Source of the DNA: JAHJDO01 sp964437505
GTDB taxonomy: Bacteria > JAHJDO01
Assembly (NCBI GenBank): GCA_964437505.1
Contig: CAYTGU010000005.1
Location: 29,122 to 93,121 of the forward strand
Length of the DNA: 64,000 bases
Reading direction: 5' to 3'
Made by a program: the position numbers and the translations under genes. Below the pieces are notes generated by a model. That model worked only from the letters and a program-made list of their open reading frames with translations. It did not search any database and was not told where the DNA came from. Of this stretch, positions 52,738 to 60,368 are shown piece after piece (positions within the stretch are counted from its first letter, which is position 1; each line of letters opens with the position of its first letter).

Positions 52738-53904
52738 ATGACAGAGCTTAATAATGAATTGGTTTTTTCAATAGATGAGTATAGAACAAGAGTAAAAAAT
52801 GTTCAGACGGCCATGGCGGAGAAAGAGTTGGACGCATTGTTGTGTCATACTTTGGCCAACATAAATTACCTAACAGGATTTGAAAGTATTGCTATAAATA
52901 AGTACTGGATGGTATTAATCCCATCCAACGGCAACCCTATACTTTTAAGCCAGGATTTTGAGAGTCATAATGCCAAAATTGGATCATGGCTGGATGATAT
53001 TGTTACTTATCCTATTGGATCTGACTATATTAAAAGGACTAAAGACCTGTTAACCAGCAAGGGATTGCACAAAAAGAGACTGGGAGTTGAATTAAATAAT
53101 ATTTCTTCTTTAAGCGCAGCTGATTATCTCCGTTTAAGAGCATCATTGAACCAAGCTACTCTTATTGACGCAACGAGCTTGGTCCCCAAGATTATGTCCA
53201 TTAAAACACAAGCAGAAATTGAGTATCTACGTCAGGCAGGTAGAATTAGCAGTGCCGGCATGCAGGCAGCAATTGACGCTGCCGCAGAAGGAAAAACCGA
53301 CAATGAACTAGCTGCAGCTGCTTATCTAACTATGATTAAAAGTGGTAGTGAATATATGTGTATTCAACCAATTGTCACCGTAGGTTCACGATCCGGGATT
53401 CCGCATTCCACTCATAAGCGGATTAAACTCAAGAAAGGAGATGTTATTCTTCTGGAAATGGGAGCTTGTATTTTCCGCTACAGCAGTCCAATAATGCGTA
53501 CAGTGGTCATAGGAACTCCGTCCGATTCTGTTAAGCAGGTTGCTGAAGCCTGCATTGCGAGTGTTAACATTTTGGCTGATAACATGAAACCCGGTGTTGT
53601 AGCTTCAGAGCTTGCGCATATGGCAAAAGATGTATTAAGACACCTCCCTAAACATTTGTTATGGCACGGATGTTATTGTTATTCAATTGGCCCGGGGTTT
53701 CCTCCTACTTGGGAGGATTATGCAGAGATTGCTGTTAAGGAACATAATGATAAGACAATACTTAAGCTCGGGATGGTTTTTCATACCAGTACTTCTATAC
53801 GCGACATAGGCAATTTTGGAACCACGTGTAGTGAAACGATTGTTGTGACAGAAAATGGATGTGAAGTACTGACTAATGTTCCACGTAAATTATTCATAAG
53901 ATAA
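52738..53904 (+). CDS. M24-family C-N hydrolase, creatinase/ectoine-hydrolase type
   Basis: 388 residues: creatinase N-terminal domain (about 10-150) and pita-bread M24 domain (about 160-385). The metal site of true aminopeptidases P (DxGA...D) is replaced: LLEMGACIFRYSSPIMRT has Glu and Ser where two Asp are expected. YSIGPGFPPTWED (about 321-333) replaces the usual GHGIG...HE and matches creatinase/ectoine-hydrolase enzymes, which cleave a non-peptide C-N bond without metal. The actual substrate is unknown. It lies 14 bases after the previous stop. Confidence 0.85.
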   Translation: MTELNNELVFSIDEYRTRVKNVQTAMAEKELDALLCHTLANINYLTGFESIAINKYWMVLIPSNGNPILLSQDFESHNAKIGSWLDDIVTYPIGSDYIKRTKDLLTSKGLHKKRLGVELNNISSLSAADYLRLRASLNQATLIDATSLVPKIMSIKTQAEIEYLRQAGRISSAGMQAAIDAAAEGKTDNELAAAAYLTMIKSGSEYMCIQPIVTVGSRSGIPHSTHKRIKLKKGDVILLEMGACIFRYSSPIMRTVVIGTPSDSVKQVAEACIASVNILADNMKPGVVASELAHMAKDVLRHLPKHLLWHGCYCYSIGPGFPPTWEDYAEIAVKEHNDKTILKLGMVFHTSTSIRDIGNFGTTCSETIVVTENGCEVLTNVPRKLFIR

Positions 53905-53943
53905 AAGAGTCTTACAAAATCTAAGATTAGGAAAGGGAAAATT

Positions 53944-54054
53944 ATGACAAAAAAACTGTTAGGAGTAAAGGTGGCTTTCAGGGTGAAGCGACTGCAAAGA
54001 ATAAAAATTTTATTCAATTCCTCGGCACAGGTGGGGATGATTTTAGAATTATGA
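53944..54054 (+). CDS. Possible 36-residue ORF coupled to the UroD-family gene
   Basis: MTKKLLGVKVAFRVKRLQRI begins the frame. AGGAAAGGG lies nine bases upstream of ATG 53944, and the stop overlaps the next ATG (ATGA). It is basic with no recognised family. In another frame the same bases read FIQFLGTGGDDF, like the start of a metallo-beta-lactamase-fold protein, so this may be a remnant rather than a gene. Confidence 0.3.
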   Translation: MTKKLLGVKVAFRVKRLQRIKILFNSSAQVGMILEL

Positions 54055-55140
54055 ATTCAAAAGAGCGCTTTAAAGCAATTTTTAAGTATAACGGAGAGTT
54101 TGATAGGCATCCTACCACATATTATGGAACACTAGAGATAAATCAAAAACTAATGGATTATTTCTCCATCAATTCCCGGGAAGAATTAAGATATATTCTA
54201 GGTGATGACTTTAGAACAGTAAATCCTAAATATATAGGCCCTAAGCTAAAAAAATATGAAGATGGAAGCAAAGAAGGATTATGGGGTGAAAGATATAAAG
54301 ATGTTTTCTACAAAGGAGGTGAATATCCAGAAGCTGTTTATCTACCATTTAAAGATATAAGTAACCAAAAAAAAACTAGACGATACAGAATATCAACAAA
54401 TGAAAGGATTCAGATTTCCATCTGCTGATTGGTATGACTATTCTAACATCCTATCTGACTGCGAAAGGGTTAAAGACTACATAGTAACTTGCGGTGGTGC
54501 TGGAACTATGGACTTTATGAATGGAATAGCAAGGTGTAGAGGTGTTGAGCAAGTGTTAGTTGATGTAGGGCTTGAAGACCCTGTATTCTTAGAGCTCATG
54601 CAAAGAAGACATGAGTTTTTCATGACTAAAACAGAGAGGACCTTGAAAGCAGCTAATGGCAAGATAGATGTATTACATATTGGAGAAGATTATGGAAGTC
54701 AAAGAGGCCTATTAATAAGCCCAAAGAGTTTTGATCGATTATTTGCTCCAAAACTGAAAGAATATATTGATTTGGGACACAAATATAACGCTAAAGTTAT
54801 GATGCACTGTTGTGGTAGTTGCAGGGATTTGATACCCAGGTTTATAGAATTAGGCCTAGATATATTGGAAGAAATCCAATCTGATGCTGTAGGCATGGAT
54901 ACTAAAGAATTACATCATGAATTCTATGGCAAGATTGCTTTCTGCGGCAGTATAAGCACCCAACATCTATTACCATTTGGTACTGTTGATGAAGTTATAG
55001 AGGCAGTAAACTTGAGAAAAGAATTATTTGCTAAAGGCGGATTGATAATTGCTCCAGACCATAATATTCAGGTTGGAACCTCGATAGAAAACATAATTGC
55101 AATGTATAAAACAATAGGAAGTTTAAGCATAAGGTTATGA
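54051..55140 (+). pseudogene. Uroporphyrinogen decarboxylase-family gene with frameshift in a nine-A run
   Basis: The first frame (54051-54428) reads NSKERFKAIFKYNGEFDRHP and on to KDISNQ. At AAAAAAAAA (54367-54375) the family continues in another frame: KLDDTEYQQMKGFRFPSADWY, then DVLHIGEDYGSQRGLLISP, KVMMHCCGSCRDLIPRFIELG and CGSISTQHLLPFGTVDEV, to 55140. A one-base change in the A-run restores a full ~360-residue UroD-like protein. Genuine mutation, slippage-controlled expression or assembly error are all possible. HCCGSC corresponds to the zinc-binding region of MtaA-like proteins. Confidence 0.85.
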
Positions 55141-55186
55141 TGGGATGTCTATTAATTTTTAAAAATGTTATGAAAGGGGATTTACT

Positions 55187-56140
55187 ATGAAGCGTTTAAT
55201 TGCAGATGATTTACATGGGATATGGGCGGCTGTTCTTATCTCATGGGATGAGCGTGATAATTTTGATGAAAAAAATTATCGAATTAATACTGAGCATACA
55301 ATAAAAGCCAATGTTCATGGTGTATATACTACAGGAAGCAGTAGCGAGTTCTATGCACTGGATTATGAAGAATTTTGTCTTATGGTTGATATACAGGATG
55401 AAATATGCGGGAAAAACAATATGCCGCTACAAATCGGATGCTGTGCGGATAGCACGCGCAAAATTATCAAGCTCATGGAATATGCAAATTTAAAGCCAAA
55501 TGTAGGCGGTGTACAGGTTGCTATTCCCTATTGGATGGAGCTGAATAACAAGGAATTGGTGCAGTTTTTTAAAGATTTAAACACTGCCTGTCCTGAAATG
55601 CCGCTCATACATTATAATATCCCTCGCTCTAAGCGGTTTTTGAATGGGAAAGATTATAAACGCATACTGGATGTCGCGCCCAATCTCATAGGTGTAAAAT
55701 ATACCTTTGCCGGCTCTAATTTCGGCCAGTTACAGAATGATATTATGGAAACACCAAATCTTTCTTATTTTGTAGGAGAGTCTCTGCTGGCATCAGGAAT
55801 GATGTTAGGGGCTAGAGGTTCCTGTAGCTCTATTGTAAACACTAATCCGAATGTCATGCTTTCCCTCTACGACCATGCTGTAAATGGCTCTTGGGAAAAA
55901 GCCATAAAGATGCAAAAGGAAGTTGCCCGATTTATAGGTGATCTTGTAAAGTTTATGGAAGATAGAGAAGAAGGCGTGATAGATCCTGTAATTGATACAG
56001 GCATGGCTGTTGCTTCCGGATATTATACCGGATCACAACGGACACGTCCTCCCTATATTGGATGGTCAGATGAGACTATTATTTGTCTGCGTAAATGGAT
56101 GGAAGACAAATATCCACAGTTTCTTTACCCGAAAAAGTAA
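55187..56140 (+). CDS. Dihydrodipicolinate synthase/N-acetylneuraminate lyase-family aldolase
   Basis: 317 residues, class I (Schiff-base) aldolase fold. The G(S/T)SSEF pocket motif is TTGSSSEFYALDYEE (about 48-62), the proton-relay Tyr is in LIHYNIPRSK (about 143-152) and the Schiff-base Lys in LIGVKYTF (about 168-175). GRGSCSS-like GARGSCSSIVN follows. Such enzymes cleave or form 2-keto acids, for example keto-deoxy sugars or hydroxyproline derivatives. The product is not predictable. AAGGGGA before ATG. Confidence 0.9.
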   Translation: MKRLIADDLHGIWAAVLISWDERDNFDEKNYRINTEHTIKANVHGVYTTGSSSEFYALDYEEFCLMVDIQDEICGKNNMPLQIGCCADSTRKIIKLMEYANLKPNVGGVQVAIPYWMELNNKELVQFFKDLNTACPEMPLIHYNIPRSKRFLNGKDYKRILDVAPNLIGVKYTFAGSNFGQLQNDIMETPNLSYFVGESLLASGMMLGARGSCSSIVNTNPNVMLSLYDHAVNGSWEKAIKMQKEVARFIGDLVKFMEDREEGVIDPVIDTGMAVASGYYTGSQRTRPPYIGWSDETIICLRKWMEDKYPQFLYPKK

Positions 56141-56152
56141 CGGAGAAATAAA

Positions 56153-57034
56153 ATGGCCAGGATAACTGCAATTTCATCTCTGGGATGGGCACATTATACT
56201 CTTTATGAAGCTTTGTCCAGAATAGCTGCCCGTGGATTTAAACGTGTGGAAATCGCAAGTTTTGGTTCTTATTGTTTTCATTTTAATTTTGGTAGTCCGA
56301 CTCCAACAGAACTTAAGAAAATGTTAGATGATTTTGGTTTAGAACCGGTATGTTTAAATTATTTTACTGATTTTCATAAGGCCTGGATACCGGAGGAAAT
56401 TGATGAGTTTGTCCAGGAGTGGACAAAAAAGATTGCGCAACTTAGGGAGGTTGGTATACCTTTAATGACTATGGGTTTTGGTGTGCGTAATGATCGGCAA
56501 GATCAGGAGTATCAGTTATCAAATGCCATCAAGGCCTACAATCGTGTAGGCGAAATTGCTTCAAAGTATGGCATACGTATGCTTCTGGAAGTACCGCATT
56601 TATACGGGATTATGCCCCGACCGGAAAAGGTTCTGGAGGTATTTCAGCGGTTGGAGAGTCCGAATATTGGCGCCTTAGTTGATTGCTCTCATTGGGCTGT
56701 TATCGGTTACGATATTGATGCTTTCTTTTCCGCACTAGGTGATCGTCTCTGGCATATTCATCTGCGTGACGCTAAAGGTTCTGATACTGTTGATAGGAAG
56801 CAGAAATTAGAATTAACCCCGGGTGAGGGAACAGTAGATTTTAGAAAGTTTGGCAAGGCTTTGGATAGGGTCGGCTACAAAGGTGATGTCTCTCTTGAAT
56901 TTGAATATCGTGATATGACATTAGAGGCTATTGAGCAGGAATACGACAAGGGATTACAATATCTTGAAGATGTTGGCTGGGAATTGCCAGTGGGTGTAAA
57001 AACACAGTTGTTGAAGAAACCGGAGATAAAATAA
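56153..57034 (+). CDS. Xylose-isomerase-like TIM-barrel sugar isomerase/epimerase
   Basis: 293 residues of the AP_endonuc_2 family. RIAARGFKRVEIASFGSYCF (about 22-41) is the first strand region; the metal-binding residues are likely in MLLEVPHLYGIMP (about 143-155), ALVDCSHWAVIGYD (about 175-188), LWHIHLRDAKG (about 200-210) and VSLEFEYRD (about 246-254). This is the pattern of sugar-phosphate or keto-inositol isomerases. GGAGAAA precedes the ATG. Confidence 0.88.
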   Translation: MARITAISSLGWAHYTLYEALSRIAARGFKRVEIASFGSYCFHFNFGSPTPTELKKMLDDFGLEPVCLNYFTDFHKAWIPEEIDEFVQEWTKKIAQLREVGIPLMTMGFGVRNDRQDQEYQLSNAIKAYNRVGEIASKYGIRMLLEVPHLYGIMPRPEKVLEVFQRLESPNIGALVDCSHWAVIGYDIDAFFSALGDRLWHIHLRDAKGSDTVDRKQKLELTPGEGTVDFRKFGKALDRVGYKGDVSLEFEYRDMTLEAIEQEYDKGLQYLEDVGWELPVGVKTQLLKKPEIK

Positions 57035-57047
57035 CTTAGGAGATAAA

Positions 57048-57857
57048 ATGGAAGAGAAAATTACTCAAGCTATTGATGTTCACGGACATTTCGGAAAGTA
57101 TACGGATGATAATAAAATTAAACTTATTGAAGAATTTATGTCTGCAGATGCGGAGGAAGTTGCTAGACGGGCACGCATAGCTAATACTAAATTAACTATA
57201 GTATCTTCCCTGCAGGCACTTATGCCAAAATCTGAAGAAGACGTTCTGAGAGCAAACATCGATGCAGAACATATTATATCTAAAACTGACGGATTGCTGC
57301 TTTATGCTGTTGTTAATCCGACTAATCCTGGGTCTTATGATCAAGCAGTAGAACTGCTAAAACGGCCAAAATGTGTTGGCATAAAAATTCATCCCGAACA
57401 ACATAATTATCCCATTACTAAGTATGGCCGGGCTATTTTTGAATTTGCCGCAAAGCACAACATTATTATTAGTACGCATAGCGGAGATAAGCGCAGTATA
57501 CCGAAGGATTTTGTGTGTTTTGCCAACGATTTCCCCTCAGTCAAACTGATCCTTGCACATCTGGGGTGGGGTGGAGAAAGCGGTAACCTGGACTATCAAG
57601 TTCAGGCGATTCAATCCAGTAGACACGGCAATATGTTTGTAGATACATCTAGTTCACGAAGCCTTATCCCCAATTTAATTGAGTGGGCTGTTCATGAAAT
57701 CGGAGCTGAGCATATTCTATACGGGACAGACACACCGGTTTATTTTGCTCCAATGCAACGCGCAAGAATAGATTATGCCGATATAAGTGATCAAGATAAA
57801 AAACTTATACTGCATGACAACGCAGCCAAACTGTTTGGTCTAAGAAAAGAACTATAG
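57048..57857 (+). CDS. Amidohydrolase-family (amidohydrolase 2-like) hydrolase
   Basis: 269 residues, metal-dependent TIM-barrel. IDVHGHFGKY (about 9-18) gives the first HxH, HSGDKRSIPKD (about 144-154) and LAHLGWG (about 172-178) the further His ligands, and LYGTDTPVYF (about 224-233) the catalytic Asp. DNAAKLFGL ends the protein in the usual way. Probable lactonase, decarboxylase or amidase; not resolvable. TAGGAGA upstream of ATG. Confidence 0.88.
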   Translation: MEEKITQAIDVHGHFGKYTDDNKIKLIEEFMSADAEEVARRARIANTKLTIVSSLQALMPKSEEDVLRANIDAEHIISKTDGLLLYAVVNPTNPGSYDQAVELLKRPKCVGIKIHPEQHNYPITKYGRAIFEFAAKHNIIISTHSGDKRSIPKDFVCFANDFPSVKLILAHLGWGGESGNLDYQVQAIQSSRHGNMFVDTSSSRSLIPNLIEWAVHEIGAEHILYGTDTPVYFAPMQRARIDYADISDQDKKLILHDNAAKLFGLRKEL

Positions 57858-57859
57858 CA

Positions 57860-58153
57860 ATGAATGCAAAAGTAAAAATAACAGTTGTTCAACGGTTGCT
57901 GCACAAAGAGCTTATGAAGAAATACTGTGAGTTCATCTGGGAACCCTGTGAAAGGCTAAGAGAAGGGCAGGAGTTTGTGTCAGAAGGTGTGAATATGCCA
58001 GAAGGATTTTGCAGTTGGGCATGGGCAGATATACAGAAATATGTGATGACTCTTGCCCGGGGAGGTAATTTCAGAGGGGTAAAAGCCGGGATGTTTGTTA
58101 CATGTTGTACAGACGGGTTTAGACCGGTAATTTTCAAATTAGAAAGAATATAA
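57860..58153 (+). CDS. TIGR04076 family protein
   Basis: 97 residues matching the small TIGR04076 family: KVKITVVQRLLHKEL, then CERLREGQEFV, MPEGFCSWAWADIQKYVMTL, ARGGNF and CCTDGFRPVIFKLERI. Four or more conserved Cys and a Trp-rich centre suggest a metal- or ligand-binding fold. Function is unknown; the family often lies near sugar-isomerase-like genes. It lies two bases after the amidohydrolase stop. Confidence 0.85.
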   Translation: MNAKVKITVVQRLLHKELMKKYCEFIWEPCERLREGQEFVSEGVNMPEGFCSWAWADIQKYVMTLARGGNFRGVKAGMFVTCCTDGFRPVIFKLERI

Positions 58154-58197
58154 TGGACACCACAAGCCCTGTTAACAGTGTAAAGGAGATAAAAGAA

Positions 58198-59352
58198 ATG
58201 AAAGGGCAAAGAAAGAATGCAAAAAAGAAGCGGCGGATTATTATGAATAATGATGGAGGGGAGGCGACTCAATCTTGTAGTACAGCATCAGTAGAGGAAT
58301 TTTTAAGATGCCGGACCAGTCCTCTTTTAGGGTCCCAAGTTGATACCATCTTTTATTGTACGAGTTCGGGTTTTGGACTTTTCTCGCACTATAATGAGGT
58401 AGCTGAAATTTTCACTACAAAAAAGGGTATTTTCTCCAAAAATATTACTAATGACCTTATTGAACAGGGGACAGATCCTCTCAAGATCATGGTGGGTTTT
58501 TGCAGGGAGCACGCTATTGAAATATTTTGGTCCATGCGGATGAACGATACGCACGATTCATACACTGATGAAATGTTTTCTGAAAATCACTGGAAACAGG
58601 AACATCCCGAGTTCTTAATGGGGAAAAAGGAAGACAATTTTCCTTTTGGTGCTAATCAGTGGGCCGCAGTAAACTATGCTTTGCCGGATGTGCGGGAAAG
58701 GGCGTTCCGTATTATTCAGGATGTATGTATGCGCTACGATGTGGACGGTATTGAAATGGATTTTTTCCGCCACCCGCATTACTTCAAGAACCAGATGCTT
58801 GGAGAGGAAGTAACGCAGGAAAATTGCGATATGTTGACCGATTTAATTAAGCGCGTGAGAAAAATGACGGAAGAGGTGGCAATAGACAAGGGACATCCGA
58901 TATTAATCGCAACAAGAGTTCCGGATTCGGTGGGATATGCTAAAGCGATCGGTATTGACCTGGTCCGCTGGCTGGAAGAAGGACTGGTTGACATAGTAAT
59001 AGGCAGCGGATATTTCCAGCTTGAGCCATGGGAAAATTTTGTTGCACTGGGTAAACCCTATGAAGTGCAAATGTATGCCGGATTAAGCGGCTCACGACTG
59101 GTTAGTGCCAAAGACCCTTGCGATGAGGGTGATATTCAGATCTGGCGCGGAGAAGCTTATAAGGCATGGAAAGCTGGTGTTGATGGTATCTATACATTTA
59201 ATCGATTTGATCCGCGCGATCCCATTTTTCGTGAACTTGGAAGCATAGAGGTTCTTGAGGGGTTGGAAAAAAAATTATCATCTGCTCCTGTCGTTCCTAA
59301 AAATAAGATAAATAACTGGCTGAAAGATGGGAAAGAATTTATGAAACTGTAA
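58198..59352 (+). CDS. Second glycoside-hydrolase-like TIM-barrel protein (GHL10-like)
   Basis: About 384 residues. KRRIIMNNDGGEATQSC, then FWSMRMNDTHDSYTDEM, RYDVDGIEMDFFRHPHYFK (about 194-212) and AGLSGSRLVS form a TIM barrel close to the glycosyl-hydrolase-like 10 group; the acidic pair in GIEMDF is a likely catalytic feature. No signal peptide. ATG 58198 is chosen because AAGGAG lies nine bases upstream; an earlier ATG (58153) sharing the TIGR04076 stop is possible. It is the last gene of the cluster. Confidence 0.78.
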   Translation: MKGQRKNAKKKRRIIMNNDGGEATQSCSTASVEEFLRCRTSPLLGSQVDTIFYCTSSGFGLFSHYNEVAEIFTTKKGIFSKNITNDLIEQGTDPLKIMVGFCREHAIEIFWSMRMNDTHDSYTDEMFSENHWKQEHPEFLMGKKEDNFPFGANQWAAVNYALPDVRERAFRIIQDVCMRYDVDGIEMDFFRHPHYFKNQMLGEEVTQENCDMLTDLIKRVRKMTEEVAIDKGHPILIATRVPDSVGYAKAIGIDLVRWLEEGLVDIVIGSGYFQLEPWENFVALGKPYEVQMYAGLSGSRLVSAKDPCDEGDIQIWRGEAYKAWKAGVDGIYTFNRFDPRDPIFRELGSIEVLEGLEKKLSSAPVVPKNKINNWLKDGKEFMKL

Positions 59353-59369
59353 ATATTCATGTGGAACCT

Positions 59370-59713
59370 TTACAAAGAAGGAATGTTTATCATTCCTTTT
59401 GCCGCATTTATGTCAAATAAATCGTCTATTAATTCGTCCTTTTTTACTTTTTTTATGGTTTTATTAATTAAAATTTCTGCTTCTCTTAAAGCCAAATAAT
59501 CGGTTTCTACAGGGATAATAACCTCATCTGAAGCCGTTAAGGCATTTATTGTTAAAATTCCTAAACTTGGAGGACAATCAATTAAAATATAACTATATTT
59601 GTTTTAACTATAATTTCTTTTATATTTAATTCTTTTTCGTCATTTTCTTTAGCTATCGCATCGTATAAGGATTTATTTAAATTTATATTATTTTCTTTCT
59701 TTTCTCCGTACAT
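59370..59713 (-). pseudogene. ParA-family ATPase pseudogene
   Basis: On the minus strand the first frame (ATG 59713) reads LNKSLYDAIAKENDEKEL and NIKEIIVKT. The frame then changes and continues YSYILIDCPPSLGILTINAL and ASDEVIIPVETDYLALREAE to a stop at 59370. The middle of ParA, the Walker A and the C-terminal third are missing. It points to a lost plasmid or conjugative element. A possible weak terminator for the upstream cluster (AAGGAATG/CATTCCTT, 59378-59398) overlaps it. Confidence 0.8.
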
Positions 59714-59784
59714 GTCTGGGAAACATAAAAATGGGGTTTTTGACAATTATTCTGCTATAATCAGCGATAAAGTAGGATTTGGAT

Positions 59785-60345
59785 ATGGCTACACATCTCA
59801 AAATTTTTAGCCAACACGATAAAATAATTTTTGAATTCCCTCTAAAATTTAATGGGGAAGATAGAAAACGATTCTTTGCCTTACCAAAATGGACCGTTGA
59901 ACTGGTGGATAGCTTTAAAACTCCCACAAATAAAGTGGGACTGGTTTTACAATTTGGATACTTCAAGGTAGCTAACAAATTTTTTGTCACTAAAAAATTT
60001 GTTAGGAAAGATGTAGAATTTGTTGCCAGGAGGTTACAATGTTCAGTTGAGGAAATCTGCTTGGAGAAGTACAGCGATGCTGAAACTGAAGGGCAAAAAC
60101 AAAATATTATCCAAACTATCAAAAACGGCTCAGTAGTTGCCTGGCAACATATCAATTTGCAGGGAGAATATGATTTTTCTGAGGAAATCCTGAGAGATTC
60201 CATTGAATTTAAACTTCCAGAATTATTGGCAGAGGTGTGCGGGGTTGTCAAGAAAGGAGGAAGTCGACAAAAACACAGAAATAATTTTGGGCGATCACGG
60301 TCATTTGCGGACGCCAAGGCGGCATCCCTCCCGAAGTCGCATTAG
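59785..60345 (+). pseudogene. Tn3-type transposase deletion derivative
   Basis: The N-terminal ~125 codons match the DUF4158 DNA-binding start of Tn3-like transposases (HDKIIFEFPLKFNGEDRKRF, KVGLVLQFGYFKVANKFF). They join directly to the C-terminal signature SVVAWQHINLQGEYDFSEE. About 800 residues, including the catalytic DDE domain, are deleted, and the tail after LLAEV is unrelated. ATG 59785. I could not identify 38-bp terminal repeats. Confidence 0.8.
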
Positions 60346-60368
60346 ATCCTTATTTTATGGGGGACAGA

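Noticed and set aside
59740..59761. TTGACA and TATAAT upstream of the Tn3 fragment
   Set aside because: The boxes are only 10 bp apart, too close for a sigma-70 promoter.
59688..60317. 209-codon minus-strand ORF opposite the Tn3 fragment
   Set aside because: The plus strand carries clear Tn3 transposase motifs; the antisense frame has none.
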